Assembly: GCA_903928445.1 (NCBI GenBank)
Contig: CAIYRB010000198.1
Span: forward strand, 124,001 to 188,000
Length of the DNA stretch: 64,000 nucleotides
Direction of reading: 5' to 3'
From: an uncultured Pseudomonadota bacterium
GTDB lineage: Bacteria; Bdellovibrionota_B; Oligoflexia; Oligoflexales; CAIYRB01
Part shown: positions 18,933 through 28,281 of the stretch, piece by piece
Layout: every line of letters begins with the position of its first letter
How positions within the stretch are numbered: the stretch's first letter is position 1
The notes under the pieces: model-generated
What the model saw: only the letters and a program-made list of their open reading frames with translations
What the model was told of the DNA's origin: nothing
The model's database searches: none
Program-made: the position numbers and the translations under genes

Positions 18933-19735
18933 CCCGTATCCTAGCGATGGGCGATATCATGGGCAAAGCAGGCCGCCTCTGCCTGGATGCCATGTTACCT
19001 CGCCTGCGCTTAGAGCACGCTCCAGACATCGTGCTGGTCAACGGAGAGAATGCTGCGGGTGGTTTTGGCCTGACCGAAAAGGTCTACAAAGGCTTTATCG
19101 AGGGCAACGGCATCGATGCCGTGACCATGGGCAACCATTGGCATGACAAACGCGAAATCTACGATTACTTCCCTAGAGCCGACCGTTTGGTGCTTCCAGC
19201 AAATATGGGCAATGTCGAACGTGAAGACATGGGCCTAAAGATCATCACCGCAAAGAGCGGCGTGCGTTTCGCCGTGATGAATGTGATCGGCCGAGCCTTT
19301 ATGGTCGAAGGCAATCGAGACATCTTCAAGGCCCTAGATAAAATGATACAGCAGATTCCGTCCGCAGTGCGGCTGCGTATCGTCGATATTCACGCCGAGG
19401 CGACCAGTGAGAAGCAATGCCTCGCCTGGTATTTGTGCGGCAAGGTTTCACTCGTATATGGCACCCACTCCCATGTCCCAACAGCCGACGAACGGATCCT
19501 TGACGGCAAGACTGGGTTCGTCACCGACCTAGGTATGACGGGTGCCTATGACTCGGTCATCGGCATCCGCAAAGAGGCCGCTATGCTGCGGATGATGACT
19601 GGTGAGAAGAAGAAATTTGAACCCGCGACAGGCGATCCATGGCTATGCGGCCTGGTGGCAGATATCGACGAAGCGACTGGGCATTGCACAGCGGTCAAAC
19701 GGCTGCGTCTCGAAATGGACCGCGCCAATGCTTAA
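18929..19735 (+). CDS. YmdB-family metallophosphoesterase
   Basis: ILAMGDIMGKAGR, VNGENAAGGFGLTEKV, DAVTMGNHWHDKREI, YGTHSHVPTADERIL; ATGA overlap with rny. Confidence 0.9.
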   Translation: MTRILAMGDIMGKAGRLCLDAMLPRLRLEHAPDIVLVNGENAAGGFGLTEKVYKGFIEGNGIDAVTMGNHWHDKREIYDYFPRADRLVLPANMGNVEREDMGLKIITAKSGVRFAVMNVIGRAFMVEGNRDIFKALDKMIQQIPSAVRLRIVDIHAEATSEKQCLAWYLCGKVSLVYGTHSHVPTADERILDGKTGFVTDLGMTGAYDSVIGIRKEAAMLRMMTGEKKKFEPATGDPWLCGLVADIDEATGHCTAVKRLRLEMDRANA

Positions 19736-19890
19736 ACCCATCAGAGGTCACCGCCCTATTAACCTGTGGAATTGCCTGGAACCCGCAGCTGCTTGCTGGG
19801 AGGATGGGCCTGTGGCAATCTGCCTATCCATATACGTGTAACGCGAAGGCATGCCCATGGGGCGGCAACCGACCCTGCTGAGGAAAGATC

Positions 19891-21630
19891 TTGATGAAGC
19901 TTACAAAGCTGAAGCTGCTAGTTGCACCGGCCCTCGGATTATTGTTAGGCGCCACTGTTGCCACGGCATTCTGGGCTGACGGCGACGGCCACTATGCCCT
20001 GCGCGGCGCCACGGAGCAACATCCGGCGTTTCAGCACGGCAGCGGAATTTACCAGGCGGTAGAGCAATCGTTTCGCCTGACTGGGGAGGCGCGTTTTAAC
20101 GACCAGCTGAGCATGTTTCTCGAACTCGGCATCTTTGACGACCCCCGTCGCGCGTACTTGGGCGATGTCGGCCAGCCTCAGGAGTGCCCAAACAATACCA
20201 CCGGCACCACCGCCAATCCTTGTTCGGGCCAGCATCAAAATACTGGGGAGCCCGGTTATAAAGCCTATGCACCTCGGATCAACAAGGCTTTCGTCCGTTA
20301 TGCATTTGACTACTGTATCCTCGACGCTGGTCGACGGGGACGCAATTGGGGCCTAGGCATGTTCCTAGATGATGGGTCCAAACCATTCGCCACCTCAGCG
20401 TCGGTGTTCGACGGGGTGACCTGCAACGTCAACCTGCAAAAATCCCAAACATTAGGCTTTAGCATTGGCTACGATAAGCTCGCTGAAACCGGTACTCCAG
20501 TCGATCCCAACTGGAGGCAGAACGAGCCTGGGACAGCGTCGCGCGGATTTGGGCCGAATGATCAGTTCGATGATCTCGACCAATATTTTTTCACCGTCGA
20601 GTACGATGACCGCAAAGCCAACGCAGGCTCCTTTTTTACCAAACAGATTGGACTGTATTTCGCCCAAGTCAAAGGCGCCGATTATAAAGTCATAAATCCA
20701 CAAAGGGATCCCAATGACCCAACGAAAGGTACGATCTATAAAGAAACCGGCGGTGACGGCACCGACTTGAAATTTCTCGATCTCTATACTGGCTTTTATG
20801 TTGGTGACTTGGCGATCAAAAACGAGATCCTCTTCCGCATGGGTAAGTCGTCAGATCCCAACTGGACTAGGCTCGGAGGGGCTAACTTTAACGCTTCAAC
20901 CAGCGACCCGGCTTCAAACAAGCTTGATTCGGTCGCGCTGGCCGGCAATTTCGAATGGACTATCGCACACTCCGGTGCGGCCCTCGGTCCGGCGGAGTTT
21001 AACAAGGGCGACATGAAGCGCCACGTCTTGTTCGTCAACTATGCCTATGCGCCAGGCGACGGCGACGGCTATCGCAGCTTCGAAAATGCCCCGGCCACCC
21101 CCGCCTCACTTGACAAGTCCGTGACCGACAGCCTGACCCGTGACAAGCGCAGCACATCCGTCAAGGCCATCGAGCTTAACCGCAATTTTAAACCAGCGCT
21201 GCTGCTGTTCAATGCCCATCCCGATGCGGACTACATGGTCGTGGACGGCTCGTTTAATCCCTCGCGTATGGTCAATGCCACCTTGTTTGGCGCAGGCTAC
21301 CGCTACGAGAGCATGGAAACCGGCAATTTTGAAGCGAAGCTATTAACAGCCTCGCTGAATGAGGGGCCACCCCGTGAGATACGCGATTACTATAATGCCA
21401 TCAAGGATTCGAAGGCAGACCTCGACAACAACGGGCAGCGCCCAGCTGGATTCTACGGCCGCAGTCTCGGCTACGAACTAGATATTTCCTACGCCTACAA
21501 GTTTGGGCGCGAGGTCGAGCTGGGTGTCGCCGGAGCAGTGGCCTTGCCTGGGAAGGCCTGGCAGGTCCGCACCGGCTCTACGCCTGCGACCGACTTGTTG
21601 CTGCAAACCTCGGCGATATTTCACTTTTAG
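19891..21630 (+). CDS. Outer-membrane beta-barrel (porin-like) protein
   Basis: Signal peptide, alternating amphipathic strands, C-terminal aromatic FHF. Confidence 0.55.
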   Translation: MMKLTKLKLLVAPALGLLLGATVATAFWADGDGHYALRGATEQHPAFQHGSGIYQAVEQSFRLTGEARFNDQLSMFLELGIFDDPRRAYLGDVGQPQECPNNTTGTTANPCSGQHQNTGEPGYKAYAPRINKAFVRYAFDYCILDAGRRGRNWGLGMFLDDGSKPFATSASVFDGVTCNVNLQKSQTLGFSIGYDKLAETGTPVDPNWRQNEPGTASRGFGPNDQFDDLDQYFFTVEYDDRKANAGSFFTKQIGLYFAQVKGADYKVINPQRDPNDPTKGTIYKETGGDGTDLKFLDLYTGFYVGDLAIKNEILFRMGKSSDPNWTRLGGANFNASTSDPASNKLDSVALAGNFEWTIAHSGAALGPAEFNKGDMKRHVLFVNYAYAPGDGDGYRSFENAPATPASLDKSVTDSLTRDKRSTSVKAIELNRNFKPALLLFNAHPDADYMVVDGSFNPSRMVNATLFGAGYRYESMETGNFEAKLLTASLNEGPPREIRDYYNAIKDSKADLDNNGQRPAGFYGRSLGYELDISYAYKFGREVELGVAGAVALPGKAWQVRTGSTPATDLLLQTSAIFHF

Positions 21631-21670
21631 TGACCGACCATAGCCCCACTTCCAGGGACGGAGTCGTTTT

Positions 21671-23119
21671 ATGCTGTCCGGTTCCGACAATGCGGCAAAT
21701 CAGCGCCTCGACCAGGCGTCCGTAGTCGATTTTCTGACATCGACCGCAGGCGCCTTGTGCGACTTTGGTGTGATTAGCTCCAAGGATACGGACAATCTTC
21801 GACTCGCACTTAGCGGTATCACCAACGCTCCAAGCGAGCGCTCACTTTTGGTCGAGTTGGGCCTGCAAAACGCCGACTTTCTTGCCTTGCTCACGGTTCG
21901 TTTTGGCACCGTCGGGGTTTGTCTAAACCTGCTTCGGCATACACTGCGCTCACCGCTGGAGGAGACAGCCAAAATCCTATTGAACTTCGGCCAAGCTTTA
22001 GTGAAAAAAGCCGAGCTCATGTTCAATCGCCCGTTTCGCATCTACCGTGGCGTACTCTGCGTGCGCCAAACACTGTTTTCCTCAGTGCTCGTTGATTTCG
22101 GCGAAACCCTAGAACAGGCGAGCGTGCTTCTTGGCACAGCGCTGCAAGACCTGGGAACCATGAATCCCAACGATCTTGCGGGAGCTAACGACACCGATGT
22201 CGCCTTGGATGAGGCGATCGCTCAAGCGCTTGGCTTTCGCGGCTTGCTCCGCTTGACTCTACCGGTGCAAAGCGAGACTGAAGCAAAGCACAAGATTGCT
22301 CAATCCCTGGAAATGGTCGCCGAGGCCGCCACCCACTTGGCGGAGCAGCTCGCCGCGAATACCGGTGAAGTGCTAGCCCATGACGTGCTAGCTGCCTGTG
22401 AGGGTTTGCTCGCTGAATGCCAGCGTCTCAACCTCCTGGAGTTCCCCCGCAGCGACAGCCTACTGGTCTGGGAGGTGCGACGACGTCATCTGATCAGCTG
22501 CATCACGTCGCTCAATGCGGCCTTGGCCGAGGTATCCAGGGCTAGTTTGGCGGCCATCGGTCCTGACCTGACCAACACCGTGGGCCCGCTGCCGGAATCG
22601 GCAAAGCGCCGGCTGACCTACGACTTGATGGTCACAGGTGTGACTCCGGCTGCGGCAGCCGAAGCCGTCGAGGACTTGCTCACCTACCTAGGCGCGAACA
22701 AAGTCGAACCGCACACCCTTCTGCCCGCCGAACTACACCGCATCCATCAGCAATTACTCCCACAAACCCTGGATAGCCTAAAGGCATTCAAGGCTGATGC
22801 AGCGCTCATGGCTGGAGCAGGCCGTGACAAGAAGCTGACGATGGAGCGCGTGGTGCGCCTCAGTAAAAGCTTTCAAAGGGCAGCAAGCCAGGCCGCCGCC
22901 ACGGCTTCACTGCTAATGATTTTGCTTATTCTCAGTTCCTGTGGTCTAAAAACTAAGCTAGAGAGCAGTATTACGGAGATGCGCCCCGATATACCCTTTC
23001 GGACCGCCGCTCCAGGCAAACCTATTGATGCCACGAAGTCCGGTAAGGACACTCGAGGCACAACCCAACCAGGGCTGGGAGATTCCCCAAATGACCACTC
23101 CACACAGGTCCAACCTTGA
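21671..23119 (+). CDS. ArgH/aspartase-superfamily-like degenerate protein with C-terminal LptM-like lipoprotein segment
   Basis: LAGANDTDVALDEAIAQALGFRG resembles the ArgH LAGT..xxLGF region; C-terminus LLMILLILSSCGLKTKLE resembles LptM; directly upstream of dapA. Confidence 0.5.
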   Translation: MLSGSDNAANQRLDQASVVDFLTSTAGALCDFGVISSKDTDNLRLALSGITNAPSERSLLVELGLQNADFLALLTVRFGTVGVCLNLLRHTLRSPLEETAKILLNFGQALVKKAELMFNRPFRIYRGVLCVRQTLFSSVLVDFGETLEQASVLLGTALQDLGTMNPNDLAGANDTDVALDEAIAQALGFRGLLRLTLPVQSETEAKHKIAQSLEMVAEAATHLAEQLAANTGEVLAHDVLAACEGLLAECQRLNLLEFPRSDSLLVWEVRRRHLISCITSLNAALAEVSRASLAAIGPDLTNTVGPLPESAKRRLTYDLMVTGVTPAAAAEAVEDLLTYLGANKVEPHTLLPAELHRIHQQLLPQTLDSLKAFKADAALMAGAGRDKKLTMERVVRLSKSFQRAASQAAATASLLMILLILSSCGLKTKLESSITEMRPDIPFRTAAPGKPIDATKSGKDTRGTTQPGLGDSPNDHSTQVQP

Positions 23120-24014
23120 CGATATGCATGGTGTCTGGACCGCCTTAGTCACCCCGTTCCGCGCCGATCAACAAATCGACTGGGATGCCTTCGAAAAGCT
23201 CCTTGCCCTGCAGGACGAGGCCGGCGTCACAGGAGTCGTCATCGCTGGCACGACGGGCGAGTCGCCAACTTTGAGCGTGCAGGAAAAACTGTCCTTAATC
23301 CGCAAAGCGAGGGCTTTTTTGAGTCCTCGCACCCGGCTCATGGCTGGTACTGGCGACAACAATACCCAGCAAAGCATTGAGCTGTCGCGCCTCGCACAAG
23401 ACAGTGGCGCCGATAGCCTATTGGTGGTCACACCACCCTACAATAAGCCATCGACCGCCGGCTTGGTCCAGCACTATAAGGCTATTGCCCAAGCAGTAGA
23501 CATTCCCTTGTGCCTCTACCACGTGCCCGGTCGTACCGCACATATGCTGCAAGTCGAACAGTTGGCGGAAGTATGTGAAGCCGCGGGCATCAAGGCGGTG
23601 AAAGAAGCTAGCGGTGACCTGGCTTTTTTTGCTCGTAGCCAAATGCGAACGAAAGGCACTTTTCTTTCCGGTGACGATCCCACCTATCTCGCCAGCCTTG
23701 CCGTTGGCGGCAAAGGGATTATTAGCGTTGCCTCAAATATCTTCCCGCGCGCCTTTGTAGCCCTCACAAACGCTTTTTTTCATGGTGATATTGAGCGCTC
23801 CCAAGCTATTTTCCAAACTCTGCTTCCAGCCATCGATGTCCTGTTTTGCGAGGTCAATCCGTGTCCGCTAAAGGCGGCCCTGGCTGGTCTTAATCTGTGC
23901 AAAAATATTCTACGCCTACCGCTTGCGCCGATCAGCGAAGCCAACAATGTCCACGTCAGGGCAGTGATTGGCGCAACGCAGGCAACCCTTAAAAGGATCC
24001 TCGCCGATGCCTGA
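23091..24014 (+). CDS. dapA: 4-hydroxy-tetrahydrodipicolinate synthase
   Basis: ALVTPFRADQQIDWDAFEKLL, GTTGESPTLS, VVTPPYNKPSTAGLVQHYKAIA, YHVPGRT, KEASGD. Confidence 0.95.
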   Translation: MTTPHRSNLDDMHGVWTALVTPFRADQQIDWDAFEKLLALQDEAGVTGVVIAGTTGESPTLSVQEKLSLIRKARAFLSPRTRLMAGTGDNNTQQSIELSRLAQDSGADSLLVVTPPYNKPSTAGLVQHYKAIAQAVDIPLCLYHVPGRTAHMLQVEQLAEVCEAAGIKAVKEASGDLAFFARSQMRTKGTFLSGDDPTYLASLAVGGKGIISVASNIFPRAFVALTNAFFHGDIERSQAIFQTLLPAIDVLFCEVNPCPLKAALAGLNLCKNILRLPLAPISEANNVHVRAVIGATQATLKRILADA

Positions 24015-24843
24015 CCTACATGCGCGGAAGCCTAGTCTTTGGCTCCATGGCTCGACTGGCCGCATGGGACAAGAAATCCGTAAGGCCTGTGCTGGCGAGC
24101 AGCACTCCGGCCTGCATTTAATTGGTGGCAGCAGCCGAAGGTTTGAAGATTTCTGCGGTACCGGCAAGGTCCACGGCGGGCTGGTGGTCACAGCACCAAA
24201 CCTCGGGCACTCTTTGCGCCAGGTCGAATGGGACCTATTACTCGACTTCTCGACCTTAGCTGGCAACCACTTACTGCTTGAAGCATTGGCCCAGACTGCA
24301 CCACTCAAGGGCCAGGCCATAGTCATTGGGACGACTGGGTTAAGCCGGACAGATCTAGGCCAGTGGCGAACAGTCGCCGCGGATCACCACTTGCGCCTTC
24401 TGTTTGCCCCAAATACCAGCGTGGGGATCCTGCTGTCGGTAAAGGCCGCGTTATTGGCCGCTGGCCCACTTAGCCGATTGGGTTTTGATATTGAAATCGT
24501 CGAGACCCACCACCGACTAAAGAAGGATGCTCCCAGCGGCACGGCTAAGTTTCTTGCGGACACCATCGCTGAAGGAGTTGGCGGGCTAGAAGTCATCACC
24601 AACCGGAGCGACGCGCGCAAAGCCGGTGAGCTTGGAGTCCATGCTATCCGTGGCGGCGGAGTCTTCGGTGAGCACACGATCCGCATGATCGGTGATAGCG
24701 AAGAGATCGCCATCACGCATCGTGCGTTCTCGCGTGGCCTGTTTGCCCAGGGCGCGCTGGTCCTTGGGCAATGGCTTCTGCGCCAACCACCAGGCGCCTA
24801 CGGCATTCTAGACGTCAACCTAAAAGACCTCGGTGTGCACTAG
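24007..24843 (+). CDS. dapB: 4-hydroxy-tetrahydrodipicolinate reductase
   Basis: GSTGRMGQEI, IGTTGLS, FAPNTSVGILL, ETHHRLKKDAPSGTA. Confidence 0.95.
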   Translation: MPDLHARKPSLWLHGSTGRMGQEIRKACAGEQHSGLHLIGGSSRRFEDFCGTGKVHGGLVVTAPNLGHSLRQVEWDLLLDFSTLAGNHLLLEALAQTAPLKGQAIVIGTTGLSRTDLGQWRTVAADHHLRLLFAPNTSVGILLSVKAALLAAGPLSRLGFDIEIVETHHRLKKDAPSGTAKFLADTIAEGVGGLEVITNRSDARKAGELGVHAIRGGGVFGEHTIRMIGDSEEIAITHRAFSRGLFAQGALVLGQWLLRQPPGAYGILDVNLKDLGVH

Positions 24844-24875
24844 TCGTTCATAGGTGCTGGGGCTCGAACGACGTC

Positions 24876-25340
24876 CTAGCCGCGCTTGAGAAAGATGAAA
24901 TACTCGCTCGGCTCTGCGTCCAGCTCCATCGACTCGCCGCACTTGCTACAGACTCTCTCGTGCACCAAGATATCACCATGCTCATCCAAAGCGACCTTGG
25001 TGCTATCCCAAAGCTCAGACTCGGTCCGCTTACAAGAGTTGCAATAGTAGGGGACGTAGAATGTCCTAATAGCGTCGCCTGTCGGCTCCTTGCCGACCAG
25101 CTGCGGGATTACATTGACGTTGCCAATAAACTCCGGCGTGGCTTCAAAAAACTCGACTTTGCGCGGACTCCACGCCAAAGCAAACGCCAGTAGTTTCCGC
25201 ACGCCGATACTGTTGATCGAATCGATTTTACCGATATTTATCCGTAGTGGACTTGTGGAATGCTTTAAACTGTCAAACTCCGAAAACTCGTCCATCCTTC
25301 CGGAAAGATGATAAACGCCGTTTTTTAGGAGGATGTCCAC
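24876..25340 (-). CDS. STAS-like domain protein with C-terminal zinc ribbon
   Basis: SPLRINIGKIDSINSIGVRKLLAFALA (STAS-like) followed by CNSCKRTES...CSKCGES; GTG start. Confidence 0.5.
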   Translation of the reverse strand: MDILLKNGVYHLSGRMDEFSEFDSLKHSTSPLRINIGKIDSINSIGVRKLLAFALAWSPRKVEFFEATPEFIGNVNVIPQLVGKEPTGDAIRTFYVPYYCNSCKRTESELWDSTKVALDEHGDILVHERVCSKCGESMELDAEPSEYFIFLKRG

Positions 25341-25350
25341 TCAATGAACC

Positions 25351-27519
25351 TCAGTTCGGAACATGATACCGCAACATGTTACCAAGACGCATATAAGACG
25401 TCGTCTCGTTGTAGACCAAGACAGTGTCGGAATTGAGCCAATAACCACCTTTAGTCTGTACCTGAAGGCTGTATGTGCCTGCTGGAACGTTAAAGAATAT
25501 TGCTTTGGTCAAAGGCGCGTCGCTAAAGTACCAGCCGTCCCCGACATCGTGCCCATCCTGATCAACCAAACGCATCGAGATTGTTTCTTGAGTGGCCCCC
25601 TCAGGCGCGGCGAACTCAGCCAATACCGAGCCCAGCTCAGGGTCATGGACTACTTGGGCATTTAGCGACATATCGTCGATAAAACCGCGAGGAATGAGCG
25701 GCGTTACGGTTTGCTCATCGCCCGCCGGGTAGGTGTAAACCACCGGCTCAAACTCGGCGGCTCGGGCAAAGGCACGTACCTTCCCTTGATGACTCACCAA
25801 GCCGTCGGCATTGGCAACTCGCCCAGGAGCCACTTGGGGTAGGGGAGCGTCGCTGCCTAAAGGCAATAGATCAATCATGTCTACCTGCTGGTAATGGGCG
25901 GCAATCGATACGTCACTGCTCAGTTGCTCCTGGGCGGTCGCCATGCTGGCAAACTGCGTTGCAAAGGCAGTCACGGCACTTAGATCGAGGTGGTCCTCGA
26001 GATGCCGATTGGCGAACACGGAAAGCGGCAATGTTGCGACCCAATCGCCTCGCTTGAATAGACTTATCGCCATCGGACCAGGAGCCACGTTGAAATAGCA
26101 GAATCGGCCATCCGCTCCCGTTGCGCTCATGCTGCGATCGAGGAACCCGAACTTGTTGAAATAAAACGGGCCCTCGGCAGCCACATCGATCTGAACTGCA
26201 ATGTCGGCTGCGGGACCCAAGTGATCCTCACCATCTCGGTCACTTACCATCGAACAATACGAGCCATGGGTTGATTGCTGGACGCTAGATGCAATCGTCG
26301 TCAGTGCATCGAAAGCGAAGTTACGCATCACCCGTAACCTCGTGACCCCACCCACCAAATCTGCGGTCGAGATCTCGGCGATGGCCGGCCGGTACTGGCC
26401 ACTTGGATCATCGATACGCAGCATAAACCGCGCCTGGCGCGGCATATCGCGGATGGTCAAATGCCCCGCAGCATCTGTTTTAGAAATAAATTCAGTTCCT
26501 AAAACTCGAACCGAAACCCCAGCAACCGGATAAATTAGGCCTGCGCTAGGATTCGAGCGGTCGTCGATTAATTGCACTTGAGCGGTCGTATAGCCTATCT
26601 TATCTTTTGCATTGTAGAAGCGGCGACCATCACTTGCCTGGCGCAGCAGGGAGCGAGCGGTCTCGGCAATGCTCGCCTTCAGGGACGGCGCAGCCGGATT
26701 CACCTCGTCGCCCGAAACGTCGCCTGCACTAACCGGACCAGGTGCAGGATCCGCCTGCGTGGCCTGCTCGAGGCCCGGATAAGTCGCGCTCGCCCCAGTG
26801 TCTTTAACGACGCCCTTGAGGCTCACCAGTGCCTTCGGAACCGTCAGAGCCGGGCCTCTGGATGTCACCGACTCGACTCGTACTTGAATAATATACATCC
26901 GACCGTTGGCGACAGCGTAGAGCTCTGTGCTGCCAGCCTTGCGGGCGGTGAGTTCCGTTGCCCCGGCGCCTAGTTCGGCGATCTTTTGGTCGCGGACGAA
27001 CAGCTGCAAGCCAGGTGCCTCAGAAGCAGGCAGACGCACCGTCACCTTGTCCCCCGCTTTGGCAAAGGTCAGTGACTCCGGACTTAAGACCAGACCACCG
27101 GCCGTAGCGGAGATCGTCAACACCGCGTTTACGGGGCCTGCCGGAGAATCTAAACTTGACCCGGCCGGCTCCGCTTCTTGGCGATGGCTGGGTTTCAGCT
27201 GAGCCGGGGCCATGGCTGGGGCTTCGGTCAGCGAGTCCACAGTGATCGAGCCCTCAGCGATTAAATCATCGACGCGAATGACGTTAACATTACTCTGAAG
27301 CTTGGCCGCTGTTTTTCGCTTGGGGGCACCCGCTGGTACCGTTGGTGGTTCGAACTTCGCCGTGGTCCACTGCATAAGTTGACCGGTCATCTCAGCACCG
27401 TCCGTCGCCAGCACAGTCTGCGACTTCGCCGCTGTCGAGGTCAATAATGACATCACCAGCAGGGGTGCGAACAACTTGATGTCGCGGATGTAGTCCATGG
27501 GCTCCAGAGCACTTGTCAT
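25351..27519 (-). CDS. Large exported multidomain protein (pilus-assembly-N-like plus carboxypeptidase-regulatory-like domains)
   Basis: Signal peptide; DKVTVRLPASEAPGLQLFVRDQKIAELGAGATELTARKAGSTELYAVANGRMYIIQVRVE; VRVLGTEFISKTDAAGHLTIRDMPRQA. Confidence 0.5.
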   Translation of the reverse strand: MTSALEPMDYIRDIKLFAPLLVMSLLTSTAAKSQTVLATDGAEMTGQLMQWTTAKFEPPTVPAGAPKRKTAAKLQSNVNVIRVDDLIAEGSITVDSLTEAPAMAPAQLKPSHRQEAEPAGSSLDSPAGPVNAVLTISATAGGLVLSPESLTFAKAGDKVTVRLPASEAPGLQLFVRDQKIAELGAGATELTARKAGSTELYAVANGRMYIIQVRVESVTSRGPALTVPKALVSLKGVVKDTGASATYPGLEQATQADPAPGPVSAGDVSGDEVNPAAPSLKASIAETARSLLRQASDGRRFYNAKDKIGYTTAQVQLIDDRSNPSAGLIYPVAGVSVRVLGTEFISKTDAAGHLTIRDMPRQARFMLRIDDPSGQYRPAIAEISTADLVGGVTRLRVMRNFAFDALTTIASSVQQSTHGSYCSMVSDRDGEDHLGPAADIAVQIDVAAEGPFYFNKFGFLDRSMSATGADGRFCYFNVAPGPMAISLFKRGDWVATLPLSVFANRHLEDHLDLSAVTAFATQFASMATAQEQLSSDVSIAAHYQQVDMIDLLPLGSDAPLPQVAPGRVANADGLVSHQGKVRAFARAAEFEPVVYTYPAGDEQTVTPLIPRGFIDDMSLNAQVVHDPELGSVLAEFAAPEGATQETISMRLVDQDGHDVGDGWYFSDAPLTKAIFFNVPAGTYSLQVQTKGGYWLNSDTVLVYNETTSYMRLGNMLRYHVPN

Positions 27520-27782
27520 GAAGATTTACAGACCGCCAGACGACGGCACCTTATATATCGGCGCAGATATGCAAAACATGAGGGAGCACAAGAATTCGTT
27601 GCGGAAGAAGAGGCAAGAAGCGGGGAAACCGAGCGGACCCTTCCTCCATGTTATCCCTTAAGCCACCCTTTAGACAACGGGCCACCCTCCAGCGGCGACT
27701 TCGATCTTCGTCGACCAAACCAAATTTTATAGATTTTCTGCCATTTCATGTGATTTTATCAAGCCGCAACTGGACAACAGAC

Positions 27783-28238
27783 TCAGGGCTTGGAAAGTCG
27801 CGGCTTGAGGACCTCACTGACGATCTTGCCGTCGGCCGCTGTCCCAAGGCGGGCCAGAACCTGCTTCATGAGCGTTCCAAACTCTCGAACTTCGGTGCCA
27901 CGCAAAATCTCATCCACGACCTGCTCAACCTCGGCACGACTTGCTCGTTTGGGCAAGTATTCGTCGACGATCCCCAGCTCGGAGCGGATCTGGTCCCGTT
28001 TTTCACCCTCCGGGTAATCATCAAGCGATTTAAGCATCCGCTTGTGATAAAGCCCGACCACCTTCAGGACCTCAGCCTCAGGTAGCTCTGCATGAACGTT
28101 CACAGCAGCCTGGGTGTATTTAATTTCACTTAGCAGCATCCGAAGCACGCTGGTTCGCTCTTTGTCCCTGGCTTTCATCGCCTTCTTTAAATCTTCGTTG
28201 ATGCGTTCTTTTAGCGACAATTGTAACCTCCCGTCCAA
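27783..28238 (-). CDS. GatB/YqeY domain-containing protein
   Basis: LKERINEDLKKAMKARDKERTSVLRMLLSEIKYTQ; EYLPKRASRAEVEQVVDEIL. Confidence 0.9.
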   Translation of the reverse strand: MDGRLQLSLKERINEDLKKAMKARDKERTSVLRMLLSEIKYTQAAVNVHAELPEAEVLKVVGLYHKRMLKSLDDYPEGEKRDQIRSELGIVDEYLPKRASRAEVEQVVDEILRGTEVREFGTLMKQVLARLGTAADGKIVSEVLKPRLSKP

Positions 28239-28281
28239 GTGGCCGGAGCATGAAAGATACCCACTCTAGTCGATTGTCGCG

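Noticed and set aside
23025-23090. N-terminal extension of dapA (MMPRSPVRTLEAQPNQGWEIPQ)
   Set aside because: Overlaps the upstream gene and lacks DapA homology; start at 23091 has a better RBS (GGGAG).
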